A stretch of 64,000 nucleotides of DNA from Staphylococcus taiwanensis (lineage in GTDB: Bacteria; Bacillota; Bacilli; Staphylococcales; Staphylococcaceae): positions 1,178,001 through 1,242,000 of the forward strand of contig CP058667.1 in assembly GCA_020544305.1 (NCBI GenBank). The letters run 5' to 3'. Both the position numbers and the translations under genes were made by a program. Within the stretch, counting starts at the first letter, position 1; each line of letters opens with the position of its first letter. Of the stretch, positions 49,207 through 60,198 are shown piece by piece. The notes beneath the pieces were generated by a model that was given only the letters and a program-made list of their open reading frames with translations, was not told the origin of the DNA and did not search any database.

Positions 49207-50691
49207 TTTCCTACGATTAGTCAAGTATTTAAAAATAAAATAAGCATTACTTAACTAAACCGTTCAATTTTAATTTTTTGAATAAGGTGTTAAACTATAT
49301 TTGATTGTACGTTTGGCTAATGTGGGGACATTTGATAATCGTACAATTTCTGATTCATTATCAGATAATGAATCGTTTTTAATAGTCGATTTATACAAGC
49401 GATGATGGCAGTCTTATGAGATTTCTCATTAGGCTGCTTTCTTAGTTTGTAGTAATAATCGACGATATGATTATCATAGTTACGCTGGCCCCGTATAATA
49501 TTCATCACTATCCAAAATAATAATTGTCTAGCTTTTTTATTTCCCCGCTTATTAATTGTATCTCTATAATGAGTGCTACCGGATTGATATCGTTTGATAT
49601 CAATACCTACATAAGCATTTAATTGTTTGTTTGTCTTAAAGTGAGTAATATCTCCTAATTCTCCGATTAACATAGCTGCTGTTAATTCTCCAATACCAGG
49701 AATAGATTGTATAATTTTATAACATTCCAATTCTTGTGCCAGTTCAATCATTTCCTTATCTAATTGGAACAACTGTTCTATAGAATCTTTTAATTGTTGA
49801 ATCAATAATTGAACTTTTTTCACTAAAAAGGAAGAAGCTTTAACACTTGGATAGCTTTCATGTGCTATTTTAAATAATTTTTTAGCTTAGTTTCCTGCTT
49901 TTCGAGTAGATAACCCTTTCTCTGTAGAATTAAAAATATTTGAGATTAAAGTATCTTTATCTTGTTGTTGAACAAAACTAGGATGTGAATAAATTTTTGC
50001 GATATTGAGAGCAATCATTGAATAGCGACTTTTAAATAATTTTTCTAAACCTGGAAAAGTTTGATGAAGTATTTCGATAATCTGTATTTTTAACCGATTT
50101 TGATTTTTTTCGATTTCAAGATGAAATCGAGTACGTTCACGTAATTCAAAGTAAATTTCATCTTTAGTATTTAAACTATTAGTGGATTTTAAAGTGAGTC
50201 CTAGGTGCGCTAATTTATGAGCATCAGAGTGATCCGTTTTCCATGACCTTAGAGAATTTGTTTTAAATTTCGCTTCTAATGGGTTCATTTCAATATAATT
50301 CACATGGTTAACCTGACAAAATTGAACTATACCTCTTGAATACACACCGGTAGATTCAAATATAAGTTGAGGTTGATTAAGTTTTTTAAGTATTTAAGTA
50401 ACTGATTATAACCATTTTTATTATTCTGAATTGTAAATTCCTTTTGGAATTTATCTTCAAAATAATGTGCGATGACGCTCGTTCTTTTACTAATATCAAT
50501 GCCTAAATAATCCACATAATTCCTCCTTAATTGTTTTGAGAAGCTGAAACTTTACTTAAACCTTTCTCATTTCACTTTCCTCTACACGGCTTCAAGAGCC
50601 CAACATACTACAAACGAATTTCAAAAGGCGAGAGTAAAGCTGACTCGTTTATAATACGGATTTAAAATCCAAGAGCCCGCACAGTCTACTT
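49207..50691 (-). mobile_element. IS110-family insertion sequence, degenerate; limits approximate
   Basis: Region between the STAR-like repeat and copy B of the inverted repeat. It holds one broken IS110 transposase gene with about 110 bp of 3' flank and about 176 bp of 5' flank. IS110 elements lack terminal inverted repeats and usually leave no target duplication, so exact ends cannot be drawn by eye. The 5' flank (50516-50691) is where IS110-group elements encode their bridge RNA. It contains two GGGCTCTTG repeats (minus strand) about 76 bp apart and a GGATTT-t-AAATCC hairpin. Confidence 0.65.
49317..50515 (-). pseudogene. IS110-family transposase, disrupted by a frameshift and a stop codon
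   Basis: Read on the minus strand from a GTG at 50515 (ribosome site AAGGAGGAAT). The N-terminal DEDD/RuvC-like domain starts YLGIDISKRTSVIAHY and continues, after a one-base shift in an A6 run near 50380, with LIFESTGVYSRG, EMNPLEAK and KTDHSDAHKLA. A TAA at 49887-49889 interrupts the same frame. The C-terminal Tnp20 domain resumes with IQSIPGIGELTAAMLIGE and the serine-containing YQSGSTHYRD. All key residues survive, so the decay is recent, but an intact protein cannot be made without recoding. Confidence 0.88.
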
Positions 50692-50767
50692 CTCTCTACA
50701 ACTATAAAAAATAGCTGTGAAGAAATCTATCGTCATAAATCTCTTCACAGCTAATCTTAGTATGTTT
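50692..50767 (-). repeat. Copy B of the 76-bp inverted repeat (clpX-terminator-like)
   Basis: The reverse complement of this stretch equals 48927-49002 except for two positions, both in the hairpin stem. One turns a C-G pair into U-G; the other turns a G-U into G-C, so the fold is kept. Read on the minus strand, the hairpin plus T6 would stop outside transcription from entering the transposase gene. Confidence 0.9.
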
Positions 50768-50774
50768 TTTATTA

Positions 50775-50905
50775 TTTTGTTCATAGGTAGTGCACTGAGC
50801 TGTTATAATCTTTATACATATAATGACGAATATTGGTGCGCGCGGGGCCTAGCACAAAGACTTACATATAGAAAATATGCAAGCAGAGCAAGATGTGACG
50901 ATGCT
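50775..50905. repeat. Degenerate STAR-like repeat before engB
   Basis: GCGCGCGGGGCC, then ACAAAG, then GCAAGCAGAGCAAGATG line up in the same order with GCGGGCGGGGCC, AACAAAG and ACAAGCAAAGCAAGTTG in the repeat at 49106-49163, with many substitutions. An open frame across 50717-51007 runs through this and copy B and is taken as accidental. No other gene is seen up to engB. Confidence 0.5.
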
Positions 50906-51088
50906 ATAACAAAAATAATTACGAATAGAAATTCTAAAATTTTTGACAGTTGGGTTGATGAACTTAGGTGTTTACACACTTATGTAAGTTGTTTTAAGTT
51001 AGATTAAAAAATGAAAACAGTTTTAGAAAAAGTAAAAAGTATATTATAATTAAACAGTTAAATTTAATTGAAAGAAAGAGGATCAATT

Positions 51089-51676
51089 ATGAATGTTAAT
51101 CCTAATAATATCGATTTAATTATTAGTGCAGTACAAGAAGCACAGTATCCTGAGACTGGTTTGTCTGAAGTCGCATTAAGTGGACGTTCAAATGTAGGTA
51201 AGTCATCATTTATCAATAGTATGATTGGTAGGAAAAACATGGCACGTACATCTCAACAACCTGGAAAAACACAAACATTAAATTTCTTCAATATAGATGA
51301 CCAGTTAATCTTTGTTGATGTTCCTGGTTATGGTTATGCAAAAGTAAGTAAAACTCAGCGAGAAAAATTTGGTAAAATGATTGAAGAATATTTAACTAAG
51401 CGTGAGAATTTGAAATTAGTAATACAGCTTGTAGATTTACGACACAATCCTACCGAAGATGATTTATTGATGTATGATTATCTAAAACATTTTGAAATCC
51501 CTACTTTAGTGATTTGTACTAAAGAAGATAAAATACCTAAAGGTAAGGTACAAAAACATATCAAAAATATTAAAGAAAAATTAGATTTAGATCCAGATGA
51601 TACAATAGTGAGTTATTCATCTATTCAAAACACTAAAAAACAACAGATATGGGATTTAATTGAAGCTTATTTATAA
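51089..51676 (+). CDS. engB: Ribosome biogenesis GTP-binding protein EngB (YsxC)
   Basis: An essential GTPase of 50S assembly. 195 residues from the ATG at 51089; the frame opens at a TTG at 51068, but AAAGAGGATC places the start at 51089. G1 is GRSNVGKSS (32-40), G3 [10 protein letters not shown]4 TKEDK, and G5 is near YSSIQ. It normally lies directly after clpX or lon; here the IS110 remnant separates it from clpX by 2.2 kb. A TATAAT at 51045 may be part of its own promoter, though the -35 is poor. Confidence 0.96.
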   Translation: MNVNPNNIDLIISAVQEAQYPETGLSEVALSGRSNVGKSSFINSMIGRKNMARTSQQPGKTQTLNFFNIDDQLIFVDVPGYGYAKVSKTQREKFGKMIEEYLTKRENLKLVIQLVDLRHNPTEDDLLMYDYLKHFEIPTLVICTKEDKIPKGKVQKHIKNIKEKLDLDPDDTIVSYSSIQNTKKQQIWDLIEAYL

Positions 51677-51847
51677 TAGTTATTATTTATGCCAGCTAAC
51701 TATGAACTATGATGTCATTTGAATCTATTTCATGGCAAAATTATGACTTCAAATTAGAATCTTTCTAAATTATTTGAGCAATCGACTTAAATTCATATTT
51801 CAATGTGTTATACTTGTGTTATTGTTAGTATATGGAGGGCGTTATAA

Positions 51848-53194
51848 ATGCATTTTATTGCTATAAGCATAAATCATCGAACAGCTGATGTAGCACTAAG
51901 AGAGCAAGTTGCTTTTAGAGATGATGCCTTGCGATTAGCCCATGAAGATTTATTTGAAACTAAATCTATTTTAGAGAATGTTATATTATCTACATGTAAT
52001 CGTACTGAAGTATATGCCATCGTTGATCAAATTCATACTGGCCGTTATTATATTCAAAGATTTTTAGCACGTTCATTTGGATTTGAAGTAGATGATATTA
52101 AATCAATGTCAGAAGTTAAAGTGGGGGACGAAGCAATAGAACATTTATTGCGTGTCACTTCTGGATTAGATTCAATTGTATTAGGTGAAACTCAGATTCT
52201 TGGACAAATGAGAGATGCGTTTTTCTTAGCTCAAGATTCTAATACAACTGGAACGATTTTTAATCATCTATTTAAACAGGCAATTACTTTTGCTAAAAAA
52301 GCACATAGTGAAACAGATATAGCAGATAATGCTGTCAGTGTTTCTTATGCTGCCGTTGAATTAGCTAAAAAGGTATTCGGCAAATTAAAAAGTAAACAAG
52401 CTGTCATTATTGGTGCAGGGGAAATGAGTGAATTATCACTTTTAAATTTATTAGGAACTGGCATTACAAATATTACAGTTGTTAATAGAACTAAAATTAA
52501 AGCAAAAGAGTTAGCTACTAAACATAATGTGAATTATGATAATCTTGAGTCATTACCAACTCTATTAGCCAATGCTGATATTGTAATTAGTTCAACAAGT
52601 TCACCAGACTTTATAATTACTAAGTCTATGATTGAAAATATCAGTTTACACAGAAAAACTAAATCATTGTTATTAGTTGATATTGCTGTTCCTAGAGACA
52701 TTGAACCAGGTAGTGATATCAGCGAAGATATATTTAGTTATGATGTTGATGATCTTAAAGGATTAGTTGATGCAAATTTACGTGAACGTCAAATGGCTGC
52801 AGACTTAATAGCTGGACAAATTCCTAATGAAATTCAAGCACATAATGAATGGGTTAATATGTTAGGTGTTGTACCAGTTATTAGAGCTTTACGTGAAAAA
52901 GCAATGACAATTCAATCAGAAACAATGGAAAGTATAGATAGAAAACTTCCAAATCTATCAGATAGAGAACGTACAGTTATCTCTAAACATACTAAAAGTA
53001 TTATCAATCAAATGTTGAAAGATCCGATTAAACAGGCTAAAGAATTGAGTAATGACAAGAAAAGTAATGAAAAATTAGAGCTATTTCAAAACATATTTGA
53101 TATTGAAGCTGAAGATTTTTACGAAGACGTCAAGGTTCGTAAAGCTCAAAAAGAGAAAGAAGCATCTATTCGACATATCTTTAGTTTTGAATAA
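51848..53194 (+). CDS. hemA: Glutamyl-tRNA reductase
   Basis: First committed step of haem synthesis: reduction of glutamyl-tRNA to glutamate-1-semialdehyde. 448 residues. The catalytic cysteine is Cys50 in STCNRTEVY. The signature [15 protein letters not shown] and the NADPH site [10 protein letters not shown] are present, followed by a C-terminal dimerisation domain. The start is an ATG after GGAGGG. The first gene of the hemAXCDBL operon. In S. aureus the next gene product, HemX, lowers HemA abundance. Confidence 0.97.
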   Translation: MHFIAISINHRTADVALREQVAFRDDALRLAHEDLFETKSILENVILSTCNRTEVYAIVDQIHTGRYYIQRFLARSFGFEVDDIKSMSEVKVGDEAIEHLLRVTSGLDSIVLGETQILGQMRDAFFLAQDSNTTGTIFNHLFKQAITFAKKAHSETDIADNAVSVSYAAVELAKKVFGKLKSKQAVIIGAGEMSELSLLNLLGTGITNITVVNRTKIKAKELATKHNVNYDNLESLPTLLANADIVISSTSSPDFIITKSMIENISLHRKTKSLLLVDIAVPRDIEPGSDISEDIFSYDVDDLKGLVDANLRERQMAADLIAGQIPNEIQAHNEWVNMLGVVPVIRALREKAMTIQSETMESIDRKLPNLSDRERTVISKHTKSIINQMLKDPIKQAKELSNDKKSNEKLELFQNIFDIEAEDFYEDVKVRKAQKEKEASIRHIFSFE

Positions 53195-53215
53195 GCATAT
53201 TAATATGGTGATAAT

Positions 53216-54028
53216 ATGCAAGAAACCCTGTTTATTAGATTTCATGAAATTATATTAATCATATATTTAATAAGTATTCTCTGTTACTTTATTGATTTTG
53301 TGAGAAAAAGTCATAAAATAAGAGAATTAGGAATTTACACTCTAGGGATTGTTTGGATATTACAAACAATCTCTTTGTCTGTTTATATTACTTCACATAA
53401 TCAAATTCCACTAAGTTCTTTATTTGACGTGTTTTTCTTTTTATCTTGGATAATTATATCTATATCCTTGATTTTAAATGTAGTTAAAATGTTGAGTTTT
53501 TCTGTATTCTTTTTAAATGTCATTGGTTTTATATTACTTATGATGAATACATTTCAACCTGAACATTATACTACAAATATTCAAAGAGTGGCAGTGATTA
53601 ATGAATTGCTGTTAGTGCATATTGGCCTAGCTGTGTTAAGTTACGCATTATTTGCATTAGCATTTGTGAATTCATTATTATATATTATTCAATACCGTAA
53701 TTTAAGAGAGAAAAATTTTGACCAAAAGTATTTTAGAATTGGTAGTGTAGCATCATTAGAAGCTATTGTTTTTTATGCTTCATTAAGCGGTTTTATCATC
53801 TTAATTTTAAGCGTAATATTAGGAGCCCAATGGGGTGTGTATGCTATAGGTAGTAGTATTTTTACAGATCCTAAAGTAATACTATCTACGGTAATTTCTA
53901 TATTTTATGCTATTTATTTATTAAGCCGTATCAATAATTGGTTCAAATCAATTTATTTAATTTACTTTAACATTGTGTTATTTTGCTTATGTATGGTCAA
54001 TTTATTTTTTACAACGCATTTCACTTAA
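53216..54028 (+). CDS. hemX: Integral membrane protein HemX (CcsA/ResC-like cytochrome c assembly family)
   Basis: A 270-residue protein with about eight hydrophobic membrane segments and the CcsA-like core WGVYAIGS (the WGxxxxG region), without the full haem-handling WWD motif of true cytochrome c synthases. In staphylococci HemX holds down HemA protein level. The start codon at 53216 is 21 bp after hemA, with a weak GGTGAT site, which suggests modest translation. The location inside the haem operon supports the assignment. Confidence 0.9.
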   Translation: MQETLFIRFHEIILIIYLISILCYFIDFVRKSHKIRELGIYTLGIVWILQTISLSVYITSHNQIPLSSLFDVFFFLSWIIISISLILNVVKMLSFSVFFLNVIGFILLMMNTFQPEHYTTNIQRVAVINELLLVHIGLAVLSYALFALAFVNSLLYIIQYRNLREKNFDQKYFRIGSVASLEAIVFYASLSGFIILILSVILGAQWGVYAIGSSIFTDPKVILSTVISIFYAIYLLSRINNWFKSIYLIYFNIVLFCLCMVNLFFTTHFT

Positions 54029-54056
54029 TTTTAAATGGCATTAGGAGGCAACTTAT

Positions 54057-54989
54057 ATGCGTAAATTAGTTGTAGGCTCACGAAGAAGTAAGCTTGCTTT
54101 AACTCAAAGCCAACAATTTATCGATAAATTAAAAAAAGTCGATCCAACTTTAGATATAGAAATAAAGGAAATTGTAACTAAAGGTGATCGAATAGTTGAT
54201 AAACAATTGTCCAAAGTTGGTGGCAAGGGATTATTTGTTAAAGAAATTCAACATGAACTGTTTAATAAAGATATAGACATGGCAATTCATTCTTTAAAGG
54301 ATGTACCAAGTATTATTCCTGAGGGCCTAACACTAGGCTGCATTCCAGATAGAGAAGTACCTTTTGATGCATATATTTCTAAGAATCATATACCTTTAAA
54401 TGAATTACCAGATGGTAGTATTGTCGGAACAAGCTCACTTAGACGTGGTGCTCAAATATTGTCTAGATATCCTAACCTTGAGATTAAATGGATTCGAGGC
54501 AACATTGATACAAGATTGCATAAATTGGAAACAGAAGATTATGATGCAATCATTTTAGCAGCTGCTGGACTAAGACGCATGGGATGGTCTGATGATATTG
54601 TTACGACCTATTTAGATAAAGATGTGTTATTGCCTGCTATAGGTCAAGGTGCACTAGGCATTGAATGTCGAAGTGATGACGTTGAACTACTTGATTTATT
54701 AAAGAAAGTTCATAATAAACAAGTAGCTGATTGTGTAACTGCTGAACGAACTTTCCTTGCAGCAATGGATGGTAGTTGCCAGGTGCCAATTGGAGGATAT
54801 GCTACAAATAATGATAAAGGAGAGATTGAGTTTACAGGTTTAATCATGACTCCTGATGGACAAGAAAGATATGAGCATACTGAAATTGGAAAAGATCCTG
54901 TTGAATTAGGTAATAAAGTTAGTGAAGTTTTAAAAGAGCAAGGTGCATATGAAATAATAAGAAAGCTAAATGAATCACAACCACATTAA
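54057..54989 (+). CDS. hemC: Porphobilinogen deaminase (hydroxymethylbilane synthase)
   Basis: Joins four porphobilinogens into hydroxymethylbilane. 310 residues. The dipyrromethane cofactor cysteine is Cys241 ([10 protein letters not shown]). Substrate-binding [18 protein letters not shown] and SSLRRGAQ arginines are present. The start is an ATG after TAGGAGGC. Third gene of the operon. Confidence 0.97.
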   Translation: MRKLVVGSRRSKLALTQSQQFIDKLKKVDPTLDIEIKEIVTKGDRIVDKQLSKVGGKGLFVKEIQHELFNKDIDMAIHSLKDVPSIIPEGLTLGCIPDREVPFDAYISKNHIPLNELPDGSIVGTSSLRRGAQILSRYPNLEIKWIRGNIDTRLHKLETEDYDAIILAAAGLRRMGWSDDIVTTYLDKDVLLPAIGQGALGIECRSDDVELLDLLKKVHNKQVADCVTAERTFLAAMDGSCQVPIGGYATNNDKGEIEFTGLIMTPDGQERYEHTEIGKDPVELGNKVSEVLKEQGAYEIIRKLNESQPH

Positions 54990-55017
54990 TACCAAATTTA
55001 TAGAGGTGTAATGATAA

Positions 55018-55688
55018 ATGAAACCAGTTGTAGTTATGACGCAAACGAGTAAAATACGAAGTGATTTAGTGGAGATTGTACATAAACCATTTATCCGTAT
55101 TCAATCACTTGAATTTGATACTCAAATTTTGCAACATAGCTATGACTGGCTTATTTTATCTTCAAAAAATGCTGTTAGTATATTTTATGATTATTTATCT
55201 TTAGTCAAGATTAAATATATTGCGGCAATTGGTATTAAAACCGCTAAGTTATGTGAAGAATTAGGCATCAAAGTAGATTTTGTGCCTGATGATTATTCGC
55301 AAGAAGGGCTTTTAGAAAATTTAAATTTAAATAATCAATCAATTTTGATACCTAGCAGTGCTATGGCTAGACCTAAGTTAGAACATGAACTTTCTCAGAA
55401 TAATCATGTCAGAAAAATTGATTTATATAAGCCAGTTGCTAACCATAAAAACATCGTAGAAACGATTAAATTAATTGAAAATGGAAAAGTTGATGCACTT
55501 ACGTTTTCAAGTTCCTCTGCAGTACGTTATTATTTTAATGAAGATATACCTAAAGAATTTGATGATTATTATGCAATCGGTCAACAAACTGCTAATGTTC
55601 TCAATCAGTATGGTGCTATTCCAAAGATTGCTGATAAACAAACTTTAGAGTCAATAATTAATAAGATATTAGAAAGTAGGAATATATA

Positions 55689-55689
<1 letters not shown>
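55018..55689 (+). CDS. hemD: Uroporphyrinogen-III synthase
   Basis: Cyclises and inverts ring D of hydroxymethylbilane. 223 residues. HemD is the least conserved enzyme of the pathway. The assignment rests on the two-domain pattern with LILSSKNAV (47-55 region), [22 protein letters not shown] and YYAIGQQTA, and on position between hemC and hemB. Its TAA shares a base with the hemB ATG, so translation is coupled. Confidence 0.93.
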
Positions 55690-56663
<974 letters not shown>

Positions 56664-56688
56664 AATAATTATCAAGGAGGATTTAACA

Positions 56689-57972
56689 ATGGGTTATGAA
56701 AAATCACAAGAAGCAATGAAAATTGCTGAGGATTTAATGCCTGGTGGTGTTAACAGTCCGGTGAGAGCTTTTAAATCAGTTGATACACCAGCGATTTTTA
56801 TGGACCATGCTAAAGGGTCAAGAATTTATGACATCGATGGTAATGAATATATCGATTATGTATTAAGTTGGGGACCTCTGATTTTAGGTCATAAAAATGA
56901 GAGAGTAATTAAAAAATTACATGAAGCGGTAGACAAAGGAACAAGTTTTGGTGCTTCAACATTAGAAGAAAATAGACTTGCTGAATTAGTAATTGAACGT
57001 GTGCCATCTATTGAAAAAGTTAGAATGGTATCTTCTGGTACTGAAGCTACGTTAGCTGCATTAAGATTGGCTCGTGGATATACAGGACGTAATAAAATCA
57101 TTAAATTTGAAGGATGTTATCACGGTCATAGTGATTCGCTACTAATTAAAGCTGGTTCAGGTGTAGCCACACTAGGATTGCCAGATTCTCCTGGAGTTCC
57201 TGAAGGGACAGCTAAAAATACAATTACGGTGCCATATAATGATCTTGAAGCAATTAAAATTGCATTTGAACATTATGGGGATGATATTGCAGGTATAATT
57301 GTTGAACCTGTGGCCGGTAATATGGGTGTAGTACCTCCTAAAGATGGCTTCCTTCAAGGTCTTCGTGATATTACTACAGAATACGGTGCATTGCTTATTT
57401 TCGATGAAGTGATGACAGGTTTCCGTGTTGGTTACAATTGTGCCCAAGGATACTTTGGTGTAACGCCTGATATTACTTGTTTAGGAAAAGTAATCGGCGG
57501 AGGCTTACCTGTTGGTGCATTTGGTGGTAAAAAAGAAATTATGGACAAAATAGCGCCAGTAGGAAATATTTATCAAGCAGGTACGTTATCAGGCAATCCA
57601 TTAGCAATGACAAGTGGCTATGAAACTTTAAGCCAATTAACACCTGAATCATATGAGTATTTCCAAGAACTAGGTGATTTATTAGAAGAAGGATTAAAAG
57701 AAGTATTTGGTAAACATAATGTGCCGATTACAGTAAATAGAGCTGGTTCAATGATTGGTTACTTCTTAAATAAAGGACCTGTAACTAATTTTGAAGAAGC
57801 AAATAAAAGTGATTTAGAACTGTTTAGTAATATGTATCGTGAAATGGCTAAAGAAGGTGTGTTTTTACCACCTTCACAATTTGAAGGGACTTTCTTATCT
57901 ACTGCACATACTAAGAAAGATATTGAAAAGACAATTCAGGCATTTGATACAGCTTTAAGCCGTATTGTATAA
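56689..57972 (+). CDS. hemL: Glutamate-1-semialdehyde 2,1-aminomutase
   Basis: PLP enzyme turning glutamate-1-semialdehyde into 5-aminolevulinate. 427 residues. Features: [10 protein letters not shown] near the N-terminus, [25 protein letters not shown], and the PLP lysine Lys267 (LGKVIGGG). Last gene of the haem operon, after a CAAGGAGG site. Staphylococci may carry a second hemL elsewhere; this one is the operon copy. Confidence 0.97.
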   Translation: MGYEKSQEAMKIAEDLMPGGVNSPVRAFKSVDTPAIFMDHAKGSRIYDIDGNEYIDYVLSWGPLILGHKNERVIKKLHEAVDKGTSFGASTLEENRLAELVIERVPSIEKVRMVSSGTEATLAALRLARGYTGRNKIIKFEGCYHGHSDSLLIKAGSGVATLGLPDSPGVPEGTAKNTITVPYNDLEAIKIAFEHYGDDIAGIIVEPVAGNMGVVPPKDGFLQGLRDITTEYGALLIFDEVMTGFRVGYNCAQGYFGVTPDITCLGKVIGGGLPVGAFGGKKEIMDKIAPVGNIYQAGTLSGNPLAMTSGYETLSQLTPESYEYFQELGDLLEEGLKEVFGKHNVPITVNRAGSMIGYFLNKGPVTNFEEANKSDLELFSNMYREMAKEGVFLPPSQFEGTFLSTAHTKKDIEKTIQAFDTALSRIV

Positions 57973-57995
57973 TATATTTAAATAGAATGAAGGAT

Positions 57996-58028
57996 GGCTG
58001 GGGCAAATATAAGTTGTCTCAGCCTTAA
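57996..58028 (+). terminator. Probable terminator of the haem operon
   Basis: GGCTGGGGCAA (57996-58006) pairs fully with TTGTCTCAGCC (58014-58024), including G-U pairs; the T-run is weak (TTAATTT). It resembles the TGGGAC-type starts of the other dispersed repeats. Confidence 0.6.
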
Positions 58029-58029
58029 T

Positions 58030-58125
58030 TTACATTAGGAAGTAGTTGACTGATTTGAAAACGTACCTAAAACAATTTTCTGATTTAGTCATGCTTACCG
58101 GGTGAGACAGCGAACGTATTATAAC
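58030..58125. repeat. Dispersed intergenic repeat between hemL and the AbrB-type gene
   Basis: Carries TAGTTGACTGA (58043-58053), then TTAGTCATGCTTACCGGGTGAGAC (58085-58108 region), in the same order as the block after phoR (30091-30160) and partly the one at 49048. Nothing coding is seen. Confidence 0.55.
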
Positions 58126-58176
58126 TAATTAATATTACTGTGTCATTTCCATTTTGTATGAAAGAAGTGGGCGTAG

Positions 58177-59238
58177 ATGAAGAATAAATGGATTAATAAT
58201 TTAATTTTATTAATGACTGCCATTGTTATCAGTTTAATTTTATATTTTTCACATGTACTACTACCATTTATGTTCGGTCCAATTATTGCTGCAATCATAG
58301 TAATAAAAGTTTTTAAATTAGAGGTTAGATGGCCCTTTTGGTTTAGTCAAATAGGTTTAATACTCTTAGGAGTACAAATAGGCTCTACATTTACAACTAA
58401 AGTTATCAATGACATCAAAAATGATTGGTTAACAATTGTTGTAGTTACCGTATTACTCATCATACTGTCATTGTTAATTGCATACTTTTTCAAAAAAATA
58501 GCTCGAGTTAATACTGAAACTGCCATTTTGAGTGTTATTCCAGGTGCCTTGAGCCAGATGTTAATTATGGCAGAGGAAAACAAAAAGGCTAATATTTTAG
58601 TAGTTAGTTTAACACAAACTTCTAGAGTAATATTTGTAGTCATTTTAGTACCAGTTATTTCATATTTTTTCAGTGGTGGCAGTGGTAATACTCAATCACC
58701 GAGTACAGCGCCACCTTTAACTGAGAGATTGGATTTGTTAGAGGTATTGTTTTTAGCGATAGCTATAGCTATCGTCTATATACTAATGTCTAAAATTAAT
58801 TTCCCTACAAAACAATTATTAGCACCTATTGCTGTTTTAGTGGCATGGAATTTAATTACAACAGAAACATTTACATTAGATAATTATATATTAGCCTCTG
58901 CACAAGTGATTTATATGATACGTATTGGCTTACAAATTGCTAATTTATTAGGTGATTTAAAAGGACGAATCGCCGTAGCTATCATTTATCAAAATGTCTT
59001 CTTAATTATTGGTGCATTCATTATGGTCTTCATCGTCCATCTATTCACAAACAATTCCGTAAACGAATTATTCTTAGGTGGTGCACCAGGAGGTATGAGT
59101 CAAATTGTTTTAGTAGCCATAGCAACTGGGGCAGATGTGGCGATGATTTCAAGTTTTCATATATTTAGAATCTTTTTTATATTGTTTATTGTTGCTCCAA
59201 CAGTAAGTTTTTTCTTGAAAATGAACATGAAAAAATAA
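58177..59238 (+). CDS. AbrB-family (PF05145 type) integral membrane protein
   Basis: A 353-residue protein with about ten membrane segments built as two related halves. The PGALSQMLIMAEE loop in the first half matches GGAPGGMSQIVLVA in the second. This is the family once linked to aidB regulation in E. coli; it is unrelated to the DNA-binding AbrB of Bacillus. Transport is likely from the repeat architecture, but the substrate is unknown. The ATG follows AAGAAGTGGGCG. A terminator shared with tag lies downstream. Confidence 0.8.
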   Translation: MKNKWINNLILLMTAIVISLILYFSHVLLPFMFGPIIAAIIVIKVFKLEVRWPFWFSQIGLILLGVQIGSTFTTKVINDIKNDWLTIVVVTVLLIILSLLIAYFFKKIARVNTETAILSVIPGALSQMLIMAEENKKANILVVSLTQTSRVIFVVILVPVISYFFSGGSGNTQSPSTAPPLTERLDLLEVLFLAIAIAIVYILMSKINFPTKQLLAPIAVLVAWNLITTETFTLDNYILASAQVIYMIRIGLQIANLLGDLKGRIAVAIIYQNVFLIIGAFIMVFIVHLFTNNSVNELFLGGAPGGMSQIVLVAIATGADVAMISSFHIFRIFFILFIVAPTVSFFLKMNMKK

Positions 59239-59300
59239 GAGATTTGAAAGTAGAAATCAGTTCAAAGTGACTAGCATTCTACTAACAAATCTCTTTTTTA
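59237..59300. terminator. Terminator between the AbrB-type gene and tag
   Basis: AAGAGATTTG with inner AGTAGAA pairs with TTCTACT and CAAATCTCTT, then TTTTTT. It also has an A-rich left side, so it can serve both convergent genes. Confidence 0.8.
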
Positions 59301-59321
59301 TAAGGTAATAGTCCTTAAATA

Positions 59322-59879
59322 TTACTTATGGGGTTTGGAAGGACAACCTTCTAGATGCGCATCATATAACCCAGCCGCTTCTAAAAATGAAAATACAGTC
59401 ACAGGTCCTAAAAACTTAAAACCATATTTCTTCAAATCTTTTGATAACTGAGTCGCTCGTTCATCAACCGTAATTCTATCTGATGGTTTTTTATAATGCA
59501 TATCTATCGGTTGGTCATTAACATAAGACCATAAAAATGTACTAAAGCTACCATAATCTTTTTCAATTTCAAAGTATCCTTTTGCTTGTGACACGATGGC
59601 TTCTAATTTTTTTCGATTATGAACAATATTAGGAAATTCCATTAATGAATCAACATCTTCATCAGTCATTTTAACAATTTTTTCTGGATTGAAATCATAA
59701 AATGCTTCTTCGTATGAAGATTTCTTTTTCAAAATGGTTAACCATGATAAACCTGCATGTTGAGATTCAAGTGCCATAAGTTTAAATAGCGCTTTGCTAT
59801 CATAAATGGGTTGTCCCCAAACATTGTCGTGATAATCTAAATAGATTGGATCTTTAGTACCAAAAGCACATTCATTCAT
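59322..59879 (-). CDS. tag: DNA-3-methyladenine glycosylase I
   Basis: Removes 3-methyladenine from alkylated DNA. From the start at 59879 it has 185 residues. The four zinc ligands sit exactly where they do in E. coli Tag: Cys4, His17, His175 and Cys179. The helix-hairpin-helix-type core has YHDNVWG, SWLTILKKK and VHNRKKLEA. The frame extends to 59918, but GGAGG on the minus strand just before 59879 sets the start. It is divergent from valS, whose promoter lies within the upstream part. Confidence 0.93.
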   Translation of the reverse strand: MNECAFGTKDPIYLDYHDNVWGQPIYDSKALFKLMALESQHAGLSWLTILKKKSSYEEAFYDFNPEKIVKMTDEDVDSLMEFPNIVHNRKKLEAIVSQAKGYFEIEKDYGSFSTFLWSYVNDQPIDMHYKKPSDRITVDERATQLSKDLKKYGFKFLGPVTVFSFLEAAGLYDAHLEGCPSKPHK

Positions 59880-59897
59880 AAATATACCTCCAAGTGA

Positions 59898-59929
59898 TTG
59901 ACTTATAGCGGTTTCCATTATACTATAAT
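59898..59929 (+). promoter_or_regulatory. Probable promoter of valS
   Basis: TTGACT at 59898-59903, then overlapping -10 candidates TATACT (59919-59924, spacer 15) and TATAAT (59924-59929, spacer 20). Neither spacing is ideal, but the position just upstream of the T-box fits. Confidence 0.5.
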
Positions 59930-59944
59930 TAAGTAATGAAATAT

Positions 59945-60177
59945 ATTATTGGGAAGAGTAAGTTTGAATGATAGCACAGAGAGCATATGGTCGGTGTAAA
60001 TATGTATAACATTCATTCCGAAGGTAGCCCACTTGAACTTTTATTGAACAGTAACTAAGTAGATAAAAGCGTGTTTGAGCGTTAATCATAATTAAGTGCG
60101 AGTATATATTTTTATATACTTGAATTTAGGTGGTACCACGGAACATCCGTCCTATTTTTTAGGAAGGGTGTTTTTTT
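59945..60177 (+). ncRNA. T-box leader controlling valS (valine type)
   Basis: The T-box core AGGTGGTACCACGG (about 60128-60141) is followed by the terminator ACATCCGTCCTA/TAGGAAGGGTGT plus seven Ts (60143-60177). A candidate valine specifier GTA lies at 60024-60026, just before ACTT, which can close stem I with AAGT near 59961. Antitermination would follow binding of uncharged tRNA-Val. The T-box is certain; the specifier is by eye. Confidence 0.9.
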
Positions 60178-60198
60178 AATTACTAGGAGGTTTAATCT

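Noticed and set aside
50717..51007. A 96-codon open frame between copy B of the inverted repeat and engB
   Set aside because: It runs through the terminator hairpin and the degenerate STAR repeat, has no ribosome site, and its translation resembles no protein. Taken as chance.
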